A stretch of DNA of 64,000 bases from Lanius collurio (GCA_020086605.1 JACBWW010000028.1:6877470-6941469); one strand, 5' to 3'. Numbered from the stretch's first letter, positions 47,238-59,960 are shown. Translations and numbers: made by a program. Notes: generated by a model from the letters alone, not told the origin.

Positions 47238-50200
47238 GCAGGCAGCAAAGCATGAGTGTTATCCCATGACCCTGGAGGGTCATTTTACTTGTTATTGCAC
47301 AATGCATGTGGGAAGCTTTCCTATGAAAAGGCTGTGCATAGCCAGCAAGCAAGATACGACTTCCTTTTATCCCAGAAAAATGCAGCTTCATAAAATACTT
47401 ATTTCCCTGAAGCAAACATCTTTACGAATAATTGATTATGTTAAATCTAGAAAGAGGCTGTGTTCAACAACTGCTTAATATAGTGTGTATTTTAAAGTAG
47501 GCATTATGAGATGTGAATTTCTTTCCATAGTTATCATGTAAGCACAAACTCATTGTCATGACTTTCGTATTTAATATAAGTACAGCTGTCAAAGCACGGC
47601 ATTTCCCTACCAAAATTAAAATGAAACCATTTCATTCTGAGCAAATATATCTGATTACCACAAGAATTCTAAATGTAGTTTATAGTTACCATTCCTTCAC
47701 CAAAAAAAAAAAAAATTCGATATCACATAATACCCTGTTCTTTGAACATAATTTTAGGAATTAGATTAAGAGAATTTGTTGAATCTATCTGTAGCTCACC
47801 AATCTCTGACAGCCTTGCTTCTTCTTCTGAGTCACAGTTATTAGGTCCATTGAATAAAAGGTCTTTAGGCTCTTCCTTAAACTGGATATTTATTTAGCTC
47901 TTTCAAGTCTGCCCTTTTCCCTTCCCCCCTCTGCTGTTTCCAGTGCAACTCATTGTGAGAACTAAAGCTGTGAAGCATGAAAGATTATGTCCTGATACAA
48001 GACAGTACTGGAGTTTTAACCTTCAGTGCTAATAAGATGGGTCCTAATTGTCCTCCCAAGTGTCTGCAACAAAGCTAATTTCAGAGTGCCAAAGATAACC
48101 CCTGTAGATGACCTAATTAAATTCTTAGGAAAGCTATTATTTTTAATATAATGTGTTTCAGCTATTGGCTGTTGAAAAACTGGAGTTTAAAATGCCTGGA
48201 AATGAGACATCAGCAATTCGTACTCAGTCAGAATTTTCCATTTGTATCAGCTGTGTGTACAGAACTAGAAAAAGTGGACTATTTATCTTAATTTATTATG
48301 ATTCACCACAAATGTCTGTAACAACCAGAATATTTGTTTCATGCAAAGATATCCATTTGTTTAAATGTACATAGTGTATCTTTTCTGTATTAATTAAATA
48401 CATAACTGAATACACATGGTGAATTGTTTCATTCAAAACAAAATTAGAGAAATTAAAGATGGGAACTGTCTTTCCTTCAGGTCAAGTAATTGCAAAATTA
48501 TTCATGTCAATTCATTAGCTTTATTGAAAGCATTCCCAGACTGACCAAATCTCACTATGGTGATAGTGCATCTTACCCTTACAAATGTTGTCTAGAGTGC
48601 TGATTTTAAGCCTTTGTAACATGTGTACAGAATGCTTCACCTAATGTTGAACTAATATTTGGAACTAGTGTCGGGAAAATTTGCAAATTGAATTGTCTAA
48701 GAGAAAAGCAATTTGTTTGCTATGAGCATCAGTGTGTTAAGATAAGGAGAGAAGCCTTTCCCCAGACAAGGTAGGATTATTCTGAGGAGCTGAAGAAGAA
48801 AGAGAAAAGCCCAAGGACAGCTTGAACAGCTTTCAAATATGAAGCCAGTGTGCCAGTTAGATCAGTTGTTAGCAGTGGCATGTCTCCTTTGTAGTGAAGG
48901 AAACCCACACTGACATCTTAACTTGCTAAACTAGCCACGGTTGTCATTTCATGCAAGGGAATGAGGGAGTGGAGAAATGGAGAAAATATGAAAAATTAAA
49001 AAGAAGAAAAAGTTGTCCTATGAGTACATCAAGTGACTAAAGCAACTCCCTTTCTGTAAATATTGCACGTTTCACTCACTTTGGATATTGCTGGAAACGG
49101 ACCCCATCTGGCAGGTTTTCTGTGTTTGGAGCAAAAATACAGTGTTCCCCAAAATCACTCCTAAATAGGCTTCAGATTTTTCACACTTAGATGGATTTTT
49201 TTCTTTTCAATATATCCTTTTAAATTCTAAGAACCCCCAGTATCTTTGTTTTCCCCTATCCTAAAATAAAGAATTGTAACAATGAATACTTGTACCCTAT
49301 GTAAAAAGTGTCTGAATGTTTCCCTTTTAGGAGCATTTCTAACATATTACAACTTACTTTAAAGTGTGCACATTTTAAAAACAAATATGCTAATATGCAC
49401 ATCACTTTTAATTGTACGTGTAAATCAAGAAAGAAAGCGCTTCATGAAACCCCTTTAACTCGCTGCATAAGAAGAAAGCAGTGCTGAATGAATTCTCTTG
49501 CTTGACTGCTAAGCAATAAGGTTCAACAAGGCTAATAGGAACTAAAGACGCTCAATCATCTTAGAGAATCACGTGTTTTGCAGGACCAGACTAACACAGC
49601 AAGAAGGAGCAGCACAGAGATCCTCTCTAGCTTCGAAAAAGAGAGAGACCTGTTGTCAGGTTTCCGGCATGCACACTGGCCTTTGCAATGCCCTCTTCCA
49701 TAATCAAAACAATGGTTTGCAAAAGGCACAGGTTCATGAGCCATCCTTGTACAAAAGCCCTGCTTGCTGTGGGTCTCGCTCATCATACTTCACTGACAGC
49801 TGATTTTTACCCTCTGGAGGGAGGATTTGGTGCAAATATTCTCACAACTTCCCGAGTTTTGCACTTGCATTGCAAAACTTAAACAAGTGGAGAATGTGAC
49901 AGCTTCTAACTGCATCAACAAATGAGTAAACAATTAACCATTACTAAAGAATAAGCAATTAACAAAGTTAAAGCAAGACTTTTCAGCTGTATTTTTAATA
50001 ATTAAGAGATTACTAATTTCTTTTAGCGTTGCTTCTGTAGAACAGTTCAATTATGCAGTTCTGAGATGTTTGTGTATCCACAGGCTTTCTTCACAGCCTT
50101 CATTTCCCACAACTTCTTCCAAGAGATGATTAAAAAAATCCATTCTCAAATGTGAGGTTAACAAAACCATAAACTGAAGCTCAAAAAGACTTCCTTTACT

Positions 50201-50884
50201 GAATTTGTTAAAGTCACATCAACCTGACAAGAAGGGGTCACTGAAGTTCAACCCTCAAATGTTCACATCCCTGAGGAGAATGGGACATTATTAATATTTT
50301 TGTATAGAAGAACTCCTGAGTGAAGCAGTCTCTCTCAATGATGAAATGAAAAGGGTATTCCACTGTGTACTGTGAAATATATTATGTATCTTCCACATAG
50401 TTGGTTGGGGATCAACTGCCAGCTTCTTCACGGTGTGAGCTCTTGATTGAAGCACCAGCTGTGTTCAAGGGATTGAAAGAGACCTTGAAAATGGCAAAGC
50501 AAGACCCAGCATTCAGAGCTGACAAAACAAAACTGACAAGAGAGGCAATAGCTATTCTTTCTGAGTGCTCATCATAGGAAATGTCATTGAAAAGAAAGAA
50601 GAAAGAGAAAAGGGGGTGGGAGAAATCAGAGGTTTTAGTATAATTTGAATATGCTCTTCTCTTTTCTCACACTTTTTTTTTTTTCTAATTAGGGAAAAAA
50701 TGTAACTTAAAGCTTGAAGAAAAAATTAAAATGCAGATGATAGATGAGAAAAAGCCTCTCTCTGTTAAAAACATTCGGGAAGATTCTTGTTTGCTGCTTG
50801 TGAGAATTAGAGCTAACAGAGGCCATCAAGCTGTGATGGTATAAGTCGAGTGCAATGCAGAAAAAAATGTAAGCCTACTGCATT
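47238..50884. other. unique DNA, no gene seen
   Basis: No gene or clear transposon. 49400-49900 is repeat-free, of balanced composition and ORF-dense on both strands; 50680-50860 is similar. Both could be conserved non-coding elements. A purine-rich run lies near 50588-50620. Confidence 0.55.
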
Positions 50885-50940
50885 ATAAAAATCACAGAAG
50901 AATTAAATTTGTAAGGGACCTCTGAATCCTGGTAATTCCT
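50885..50940 (-). mobile_element. short CR1 3' end remnant
   Basis: 'AAAATCACAGAAGAATTAAATTTGTAAGGGACCTCTGAATCCTGG' matches the antisense CR1 3' terminus pattern (tail octamer, then '-GAAGGGACCTCTGGAGATC-'). Only about 50 bp are recognisable, so the copy is very truncated or eroded. Confidence 0.55.
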
Positions 50941-53400
50941 ACTGGAAAAAACCAGTCATAGCCCAATTGAAATATAATTCTCCACTTAAAGTATGTCTGA
51001 GTTACTTATAAATCCTAGAAACTTGGAGTGGTATATTTTTGGAGGGCAGAAAGTATATAAGGTCAATATCCATCTCTTATGTAAAGACACGTAAATGTGC
51101 TTCCACTTTCAAGCTTTTTAATGGGGCTATTCTTCCACTCTGTAACTTTTTTTTTAATGTGTGCAACCCTGTTCTTTGGCAGGCAAAGTGTTGAAATGTC
51201 AATTGGTATCCCCCGGAGACTTCATTTCCACTGTCTGACACTGCCAACATCATCATGTGGTTCAGGGTTTATCTTTCCTGCTGTGACTGAGCTGGAAAAT
51301 CTAAATCAGCCCTGTACAAAAGGTTGAGCAGAGGCCAGCCGTAATCAGATAGAAACTATATTTTGACCAAAAGATGGGAGGAAGGAGCAAGGAAATCACT
51401 TTAAAAAAACGACATAAGAAGCTAATCTCTTAGACTGGCTGCATACAAAATTCTGTTTAATAACCAGTTTAGCAGGTAAATGAGAGGGAAAAAAGTACTG
51501 TTGAAAGGGCAGTGGTAAAGCCTTACCCAGTCAGAAGCATACAGATTTTCAGGGGTAAAAAGCTGTACCAGAAAAAGATTCAGAGAAAATAGAATATCTC
51601 AAACAATTTTGCATGTGATTCTGTCATCACTTATCAGCCTATGTGGTCAAGTGAACAGGTTACTAATGGGGAGATGGAGAAATTTTTGCTTTATCTCTGG
51701 TTCCATCACTGACCTAATCAACACCAGGTCAAGGTTCTTCACCCCTCCTGGGCCACCTTATAATGTTTTTGTTCACAACTCCTTGGAAAAGAGGCATTTT
51801 GCTCATGGCAGTTTAGTGTTTTGCGTATCTTTTTAAGAAGAGAGTTTCTAGGAATGCTCACTCCTAATTCAAACAATTTAATAATTCTAATACATTTCAA
51901 ACATAGATTAATAGTTCCACTGTGATACCAGTGTGACATTTTTCTGTGTTTGGTTTGCAGGCCAACACCTTTAACAGCATATTTGTTCAGCGAAAGATAG
52001 AGTGCTAGTCTACAGGGACTAGAAATGGCTTTGTCATTTTCTAGATGACAGCTCTTATTTTCCAATGCTTTCTGGCAAAAGAATTACCATTAGCCTTCCA
52101 TCTTTCTCAGCAAGACACTTGCTTATCTAGCTGCTGGAAATGCTTTTGTTTAAAATTCCTCTCATATAACTGCCATCGTTAGAAGAAAAGTTGCTTGGTT
52201 TACAAAACAAGCTCATGTTGATCTCTCTCTCTGGTGCACCTGTAGCTAAAAACAGTCAAGAAATAGCCAAGGAGCAAGAAGTCAGCTATTAAGCATAAGA
52301 CTTTTTTGTTAGGATAGAAAAGAGCAATCCCTTTTGCTATGGATTAAGGAACTCTTTTACTTCCTTCTTTGCAAGGGTGTATAATTGTGTCAATATTTGA
52401 AAGTAATACATGGAAATTTGAAGCTTAGGCAGATTGGAGTTGGTATGACTATTTAGACTCAAGCAGAAGCAGGACCTAATCCACATTAGATGCTTCAATT
52501 ATCAAGCAAAGACAGTATAATAAAATTGCACAAGTATATGCAAAGACAGATTCTGATAGAATATATGTTAGAAAGAACAATTGCAAAGATCACCTTTGTG
52601 CTTGTCTAATCCTGAATGCATTCTGTGCAGTAAAATATTAATTTACAGTGTCACTAACCTTTCTAATTTCCTTCTTTTGAGCCTACAAGATAGCTGATAA
52701 GTATTTGGAAAAAAATTATTAAAATCTCTGTCATTGCTTTGGTCTTTTTGAGACCCATGCAGGTTCTGAAAAGTATGGTATGAATAATTCATTGTGACAA
52801 CTCCTACTCTGTACCTGTGCTTCAGATAATGTTACCCTAGCTTGACATTTACAGTAAACTGTGGTTTGTCAATAAATCAACACAATCACTGATTTGAGAG
52901 CAAGCATTATGGACAACAAGAAAAGCAAAATTGACCGAAAGCGCAGTGGGTAAAAACTAGAAATTCTCAATCTTATTTTCTTTTGTAGTGAAGGATGACA
53001 GTAAAATGGGCTGAAATAGATAGAGCTGTATTTGTGCCTAATGTACAACAACACTAATTTATGATGGACAGAATAATTCCTGAGGAAAACTTAGAGTTAC
53101 CTAAAAGGCTCATAGTTCATTACTTCATTCTCCAAATAAATCAAGGGTAAAAAGGATGAAGTCAATCCAGAACATTTACAATTTTAGATTTTTTTTTTAA
53201 TAAAAGAGCTTTTCCACGGTATACCAACAGCTACAAACTCACTTTATCATCACAGAAATGCAATTTACAGCACATAACTATAAGTCATCTATAAGTAAAG
53301 AGGGTTCATGTTATTTATGTAGGAATCATAAATAAATTTCAAGACAAGGAAGATTACTTTCAATCTCAGAGAAAGGGCAAACCTTTGGATTTTGCATATG
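50941..53400. other. AT-rich unique DNA, no gene seen
   Basis: No gene or clear transposon. The longest frame is 108 codons (51739-52065, minus) and has no recognisable similarity. Confidence 0.6.
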
Positions 53401-53426
53401 CACACACACACACACACGTACACACG
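53401..53426 (+). repeat. (CA)n microsatellite
   Basis: About eight perfect CA units, then an interrupted CGTACACACGTA extension. Simple dinucleotide repeat. Confidence 0.92.
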
Positions 53427-53518
53427 TAAGATCACAGTTACATTAGTTCTGAAAGAAATAAGGGTCTTCCTCTCTGCCCACAGAACTCCCCAGGGACATG
53501 GCATGTCTTCTTCAAAGG

Positions 53519-53536
53519 ACTCCTCCTTGGAGGAGT
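53519..53536. repeat. short inverted repeat
   Basis: ACTCCTCC (53519-53526) and GGAGGAGT (53529-53536) are exact reverse complements around a TT spacer. It is a near-palindrome of 18 bp with no obvious associated element. Confidence 0.8.
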
Positions 53537-53946
53537 TCACTGCTTGGCCCAGATGAATACTGTTGGTGAAACTTTGTTCAGAAAATAACAAGTACAAAAA
53601 ACTGGTTCCAGGAACTCACTGGTTTAGCAAAGCTGTCTCTGTGTGGCATCTTCAGCTCTAGGAAAGATTTCATGTTTACAACAGACTTTTTACAACAAGG
53701 CGGAGTTAATGGTTTGGTTTGGGGTGCATTCTGAGTTTGCCCCATTTAGCCTCTGCCTGATTTTGAGAAGGGACACAGTTGCACATCTTTCACATAGGCA
53801 GCTGAATACACAGCACAAGCACACACAATTCTCAGTCACTTAAAAAAAAAAAGAAATAAAAAGAAGGAAAAACCAAGGTGTGTAACTCTGAGAAATGAAA
53901 ATGAATTATGACTCTTTTGCCAACCACTGTCCTTGTTTTACCTTGA
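53537..53946. other. unique DNA before second LTR
   Basis: A10 at 53841-53850 and adjacent A-rich sequence. No gene or repeat body recognised. Confidence 0.6.
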
Positions 53947-54000
53947 TGTTGCAGTGGATCCTCCCTGCCCCCCCCCTCGGCCGGGTCCCTGCCATGTGAC

Positions 54001-54007
54001 TGAGTCA
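54001..54007 (+). promoter_or_regulatory. AP-1 consensus in LTR
   Basis: TGAGTCA is the perfect AP-1 (Fos/Jun) heptamer. It lies about 95 bp upstream of the TATA-like box, a usual enhancer position within a retroviral U3. Confidence 0.5.
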
Positions 54008-54097
54008 GACCTACCTTAGGTTCAAGCCGCCCGGGCTCTGATCTGGTTGGTTGTTTGTCCCATCTCCGCCCCTGGTATCCCCTTTCCCCCTGTCTGT

Positions 54098-54104
54098 GAT
54101 AAAA
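54098..54104 (+). promoter_or_regulatory. TATA-like box in LTR
   Basis: GATAAAA is a common TATA variant in avian retroviral LTRs. Its spacing of about 85 bp to the AATAAA signal would define a short R region. Confidence 0.45.
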
Positions 54105-54184
54105 CCAGCAGGATGGAAAACCCCTCCCTCTTACCTCACTGACTTTGCCCAGGTCGGTGCTCTGTCTCCCTCCAGGACAGAGGG

Positions 54185-54190
54185 AATAAA
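54185..54190 (+). terminator. LTR polyadenylation signal AATAAA
   Basis: A perfect AATAAA within GGGAATAAATGAC, followed by a T-rich stretch, at the expected place near the R/U5 border of a plus-strand LTR. Confidence 0.55.
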
Positions 54191-54260
54191 TGACTTAACA
54201 TCAAAAGAGGTATGAGCTGTATTTCTCTTCTCAACTTCTGCTCTGGGATAGCTGTCAACA

Positions 54261-55180
54261 AATACTGGCTTAAGTGGAGCTGCACAGTCGAGGGATATTT
54301 GGGCTGTTTGTGAACGGTCTAAGGATATTCTGAGACATAAAGAGGCAAGCTCGCCACAAAATTAAGCAATGGACAGCTGATAACCCCTAGACTCTAAGTC
54401 ATCCTGAAAAGCTTTAGTTGCTCACCAGCTTCCCTAGCTACATCTTTGACCCTTGCTGATCTTTCTGAGTACCATTTTTCCAGGCTCTCCCTTGAAATCT
54501 ACTATTCAGCTGTTCTTTGGTGTATTTCTTCCTTCAATACATAGTATTTAACAGCTGTAATTAATCAACTTTTTCAAAGCAAAGTATTGTTTGGTTTAAA
54601 CATAAGGAACAAACCAAGAACAAAAGAAACAAGCCCTTTGTAGATCGCTAAAACCACTAACTGCTCAGCATGTCTGAACAGGAACAAGGGAGAATTTAGC
54701 TATTCAGTCAGATTTCCAAGTGGGGTAATTTTACAAGGGCTCTCCGTATTTCTCAATAGGTCTCCACTTATCTGATAGGCTGCTCGGTCTCCAGATGGTA
54801 ATTTTTTCTTTCCCTCTTTTCAGTTTGCTCTGGGCTGTGCTTCCTCTCACCAGTCAGCAGACTTGTTCCCTGTGTAACTGAAGACAATCTGCTTGGTTAT
54901 TTCAGTCACAACAGATAATCCACAGCCCAATTCATATTTCTACCTTCACAAACCTGCAGTTGTTTTAAAGATGGTGTGCCTGGAGCAGTTTAAGAACACC
55001 ATTATCTGTGAATCTGGTGAGTTTTTTCAGAAATGTAGCTATGCCCACAGATGAAAGGCAAAAATGAATTTAAAAAAAAAAAAACCCTCATCTTCACATC
55101 ACTGGCAATTACTTTTTTGGAACATTAGAACCTCCCTTACGTGGGAAGTTTGATGGCATGTGTATCAGGACAAACTTTTC
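54261..55180. other. unique DNA after second LTR
   Basis: 54261-54355 may be a continuation of the LTR or its internal edge, but no clear primer-binding site is seen. An A-run lies at 55071-55084. No gene. Confidence 0.5.
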
Positions 55181-55247
55181 ATATATGTGTGTATGTGTGT
55201 ATGTGTGTATGTGTGTATATATAAATATATATATATATCTATATATG
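55181..55247 (+). repeat. (TATGTGTG)n and (TA)n compound microsatellite
   Basis: Four or so tandem 8-bp TATGTGTG units pass into TATATA-rich sequence. The compound repeat is likely to be unstable and can adopt unusual DNA structure. Confidence 0.92.
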
Positions 55248-56224
55248 TCTGCTCTCTTGAGAAGAAATTCTAGAAACACCCTAGGCTATCACCTACAGAG
55301 TGAAGAGGTTCTATCACATCTCTCTCCAAGTTATGCTAAAACTGTTGATTAATATTAATTGCTACACCTTATCTTTCCAAACACATCCTCTCTCATTTCC
55401 AAATGGCACAATGTGACATTGAAATTTCCACTACAACTTTATAGATTTATAACCTGTGTTTCTCCATGGCAGATTATCATGAGTGGTAGAAAAACCCTTC
55501 TAAACAGCCTGTCTCTAGAAGAACATAATAGAATTGAGGAAATGGAGTTTTCTGCCTCAACTGAATATCTCAATTCAATTGTAGGTCAGAAGTGCTTTAC
55601 TGATTGGGAATAGGATTAGGATTAAGATCTGCTATTTATCATGTTTGAGTTTGCATGCTTCTGTGGGTTTTATTCTGTTCAGAAACTGATAGTAGTGTCA
55701 TATTTCACAAACACAGATCAGATCTATGAGAAAAACAGTCTTTCTTTTTAGAAAGTACTTACTCAGCCATGAAAGCAGTTGTTCATTTGATACTATACAC
55801 TACAGTAGAATGCACCTGGACTCTCCTGGGAAAAATGTCACACAAGAGACCATCTGCTGAAATGTGTAGATCTTAGGGGTTCAGAAAACAGTTTTAAATT
55901 TGTTGGTTGTTGAATGCACATTGACGAAAACTGATCTCCTTTCAACAGTGTTTTGTACAGTTGAAAATCACCAAAAGGTCTATGTTTTTGATCTAGAAAT
56001 AGCTAATAACAAGTTGAAGTTATTTGTTTCATAGGGACATGCCTCTACAGACAGCATCTATGTTTATGGAAATTCACTTGCCATAATGTATTCTGGCACT
56101 GACTAAGTTTAGATAGGAAAATATAGAATAGCAAGTATAGATAGGATGTCCAGAAGAGCTTTTTCTATGTGACTCTTCATATTATTTTATTCTTTAGGGT
56201 TTTCTTCCCTTCCCCTCCTGGCCT

Positions 56225-56227
<3 letters not shown>
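55248..56227. other. AT-rich unique DNA, no gene seen
   Basis: No gene or transposon; the 84-codon plus frame 55359-55613 is unrecognised. Confidence 0.6.

Positions 56228-56261
<34 letters not shown>
56228..56261. repeat. T34 homopolymer
   Basis: Thirty-four uninterrupted T, the longest homopolymer in the window, preceded by a pyrimidine-rich stretch from about 56204. It could be a minus-strand retroposon tail, but no AATAAA or element is seen next to it. Assembly length may be unreliable. Confidence 0.92.
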
Positions 56262-56262
<1 letters not shown>

Positions 56263-59200
56263 TTACGTAGCCCATTTTTCAGTACTTCAATATTATTGAG
56301 ATGGAAAAGGGAAAAGAGACAGGGTGGAGAAATTTCATACAAGCTTAGGTTTATGTAGGCACACCCTCTAGACAATCCTGACATTTCTTCTTTCATCCTT
56401 ATTGAAGGTGAATTCTTATTCACAAAGGCTCTTCTAATACATCACAGTTGGCTTTAATGGCAGGATTTATAGGGTGTTTCTAGACTCTTGTGAATTACAT
56501 CCAACAGAACGTTGTAGAAATTGTGTGTTGCATCCTAATATCATTTTCAACCGGGGCATGAATGCTGGGATATGGCATAACAGGAGCTATGTTTCTCAAG
56601 CTTCAAAATACTTCTTACAAACTATGAGGACCTTTTCCTCCCCCTACTCTCACCTCTCTTCTTGTGAGATAATTTCATAAATATTTATAGGTCAAGGGCA
56701 TGGAAGTTACCTTCCATCGCCCATCTGAGTTTGAGAATGTTCCCCTCCTTTCCCAATCACTAGGAGTTTGGCAGACTTCCAAGCTCCATCTGTAAGTATT
56801 CTAATAGACAGAAGAAGATTTGAATTTTTACTTTGCATGTACAAGGAATATATAGTTACTGCCTAAAATGACAAAATCAGGTGTTTCATTTTTTAGGAGT
56901 GTCAGACTACAAAGGAAGGTAGAGTTAATTCTGTCCATATCACCCATAATATTGACACATCAGTTTAGAGTCTATTCATCTGGAGAAGACAAGTGATGGT
57001 TAAAAACATGCCTATTATCCTTGTGTCAGGTCAACAGTCAAGGTCCAACACCTTCAACACAGACATTGTTGTCATTGTGAAGAAACCAGTTGATTTAAGA
57101 TTAAAAATGTGGCTGATCATTCTTTTTAAGCAATCATCTTCAGCTCTGTTGCAAAACAGATGATAAAAGACAGCAAATCATATATTTATTTGAAACATGT
57201 CTGATGCTAAGACAACTGATAGTGTATTTCCTGCACTATACAATGGTATCTTTAAGGCTACAGTAAATCACAAGTATTTATACATTATGCAGAAGTGGAT
57301 GTTTCAAATTAGGGCAAATGTGGTGAAGGAATCTTCCAGTAAGATAGGATTAATTTTGAAACTCCTTGGGAGTACTAGACTGATGTTTCTTCAGGATAGA
57401 GCCACAATTCAGCACTGGAAGAGCAACACAAATACCTGAAACCACTGAATTCCATATAACACCATTATATTTGTTTGGTTGGAGTTTTTCAGGGTTTTGG
57501 TTTGGTTTGGTTTTAGATTAAAAATGTAACTTTACTTTTTATTTTCCATGAATCTATACTTCTGACTCATCTTGCTGAATGTTATTGCCAACATACAGTG
57601 AACCACATACTGAACAAAACCCAAAAGCAATGCAGTCCAAAATAATTAGCATAGGCACGTATGTAATTTCCCTGCTGCTATGGTTGAGTGAATAGCTGGT
57701 ATAAACTGAAGATAATTCAGAATCTTGATAGAAAGTGTAAAATAAAAAAAGTCTTTATCCTTCTAAGCTTTACTATAATGAACAATGAGATACTTTCTTG
57801 GAATTTTAAAAAACATCTTAATGAAAGGACGCCCGATAAGGGTTTGTGAAAGAAGAGAAGCATCACTAAAATAGGAAAATATAGGATGCATGGCACAATA
57901 ACAGTCTCCAGTAGCATTTTTTTTCCACAAACATATTTGTATATGTGACTTCTGGAACTCATTTAAAAATCAACCTGTAAGCACTATGATTTATGCTAAC
58001 TGATTCAGATCTATTTCTGAAAATAATAAAAAAATAAGGGAAGTAGACAATTAATTCCAACAGCTACAAAAATAAACTGACAGAATAAAAATTAACCTAT
58101 AGGAGAATACTTCTATGTTTTCATACCTCATGGGTGAAATGAAAAACATTTTGGTGTGCTGTTATCTCAAAAAGTGTTTAGGGAACCAGTAATAAATCAA
58201 AAGGTTTGGGTGCTTAATACATTCATGCCCTGAACTGGGGAAACTTATTTCTGAGCTTAATGCTGCTTTGCATGCAGACTGCATTAGCTCATCCTATGGT
58301 GTGGTGTCAATAGGAACTTATAAACGTAACAGGGTCACAAACATCTGACTTAACCAGAGCTGCCTTGCACAGATCTTCTATTTCCTCATTTTCTTGAATG
58401 AAATAGAAATTTGAAGACAATCTTCAGTTACAGTGAATGTGGTAGTTTATCAGATGCATTCCTTTGGGTGGAAGAAATAAATGCATAAATAACCAGTATA
58501 GTATGGATTTTAGGAGGCAGTATTTTCATTATGCTGTGGCAAGGTTTGTGTGATAACAAATTTCTCATCACAAACCCCCACACCTTAAAACACACCCAAT
58601 CTATTTGTCCTTTTGATATTGCAGAGGTTACCTGCTGAGAAATCAGTTTTAAAGTTTCAAAAGTTATCTTACACCCAAAGTGAAATTCCAGTTTTCATTT
58701 TCATCTGGGCATCAACACTGAGTGCCCAGCTACATCTCCCCAGGGAACTCAGAGTAACCCAAACACCATCACAGCTGTAAACTCCCTTGGAGAGCTCTTT
58801 GCTGTCAATTTCAGTACCTGAAAAATAGGAAGAGCATTTCTGAACAAAAGTATTTCCAAGCTGAGGATGGGGGACAGTGAGACAAGGCTTCTCTTCTTCC
58901 ATCTCCTCAGTTCTTTGTGACATCAGTGGACTAGGAAAAGAGGTGCATCTGTAATGCCTCTGTCTGAATATATATATTTTAACTCTTCCTGATGAGGTGA
59001 TCCATGTCATTCACTCACACTGAATCAGTGGGAGGCACTTTTTAATGCTATTTGCTTTTGTGAAGCTTCCTGCATGTCACCACAGACAATTACTCTAGTA
59101 ATTCAAAGGCAATCACCATCTTTTCTCAAGCACTGTGGAATGTAAACAGATGCACCCTCTCTCTGAAAAAGTATCTTTCCAGTGATTAATTATTTAGGTA

Positions 59201-59493
59201 CATTATCAATTATTTAAAATATCTTACATATTAAACTTGAATTTAGAATTTTGAAATAGCTCATTATAAATAGCAAGCCACAAAATGGAAAAATCTTTCT
59301 CATAACATGTTTGATTGCATGTTTTCTGCCTGCTACATACATATATGGAGCAAAATTTCCATACCTGCTTGCAAAATTACTGCTCTATGCCACTTGGTTG
59401 TAATGTTGCAACCGTCTATTTCTATTACATTTGCTGTACTAGCTTGCAAATAAGTGATCCTCTAAAAAAAAGAAATAATTACTGCTTCTGCAT
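56262..59493. other. AT-rich unique DNA, no gene seen
   Basis: A degenerate (GGTTT)n run lies at 57494-57515. The longest frame is 113 codons (58669-59010, minus) without recognisable domains. No transposon seen. Confidence 0.6.
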
Positions 59494-59806
59494 TTATAGA
59501 ATCTTAGAGTGTTTGGAGTTGGGAGAGACCTCTGAAGGTTATTTTATCCAACCTTCCCATTCAAGCAGGGCCACCTAGAGACAGCTGCCCAGGACCAGAT
59601 CATGTAACTTTTGAATATCTCTAAGGATAGAGAGCCCACAACGTCTCTGGGTAGTCTGCTCCAGTGTTTGGCTACCTGAAGAGAGAAAAAGTGTTTTGTA
59701 ATGTTCAGCAGAAGCCTCACACGTTTGACTTTGTGCCCACTGCTTCTTATGCTGTCATTGGGCACCACCAAAAGTAGCCTGTCTCCACCAACCTTCGATG
59801 GAATCA
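59494..59806 (-). mobile_element. CR1 LINE 3' fragment with ORF2 remnant
   Basis: The plus strand starts at the 3' tail (TATAGAATCTTAGAGTG), then 'GGGAGAGACCTCTGAAGG', 'TCAAGCAGGGCCACCTAGAG', 'GAATATCTCTAAGGATAGAGAGCC' and 'GTGCCCACTGCTTCTTATGCTGTCATTGGGCACCACC', all typical antisense CR1 landmarks in order. On the minus strand, frame 59544-59807 still encodes the CR1 ORF2 C-terminal signature (HWSRLPRDVV followed by SLEIFK), decayed and without an intact enzyme. The copy is 5'-truncated and inactive. Confidence 0.92.
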
Positions 59807-59960
59807 AATATTACAATGATGGGGTAGGAAGGCACCCCTAAAGAACACCTAATCCAAACCCCCTGCAATGAACAAGAGTATCTTCAACTAGATGAGGTTA
59901 CTTATAACACCATTCAAGCTGACCTTGAATATTTTGACCTTTAATATTCCCTCTTCTTAG
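59807..59960 (-). mobile_element. second CR1 3' fragment, adjacent
   Basis: Directly after the first copy, a new 3'-end pattern begins: 'AATCCAAACCCCCTGCAATGAACAAGAGTATCTTCAACTAGATGAGGTT' near 59850-59898 and 'AAGCTGACCTTGAATATTTTGACC' near 59917-59940 are antisense CR1 landmarks that start over. It is therefore a separate insertion in the same orientation, more diverged. Similarity fades after about 59960. Confidence 0.8.

Larger units (their letters stand above)
53947..54260 (+). mobile_element. probable solo LTR (second family)
   Basis: A sharply GC-richer block in AT-rich surroundings with LTR-like promoter order. An AP-1 site TGAGTCA lies at 54001-54007 and a CCGCCC GC-box core near 54066-54071. 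A TATA-like GATAAAA lies at 54098-54104, followed about 85 bp later by AATAAA at 54185-54190 and then a T-rich U5-like end. The proposed termini TGTTG (53947) and CAACA (ending 54260) are inverted repeats. No matching target duplication is visible (TTGA before, AATA after), so the ends may be off; related sequence could extend to about 54355. It shares neither length, sequence nor orientation with the LTR at 45 kb, so the two are not a pair. No internal retroviral region is seen. Confidence 0.65.

Noticed and set aside
45093..54260. The two LTRs as the ends of one 9-kb provirus
   Set aside because: They differ in length, termini, motif order and probable orientation, and no gag/pol/env-like sequence lies between them.
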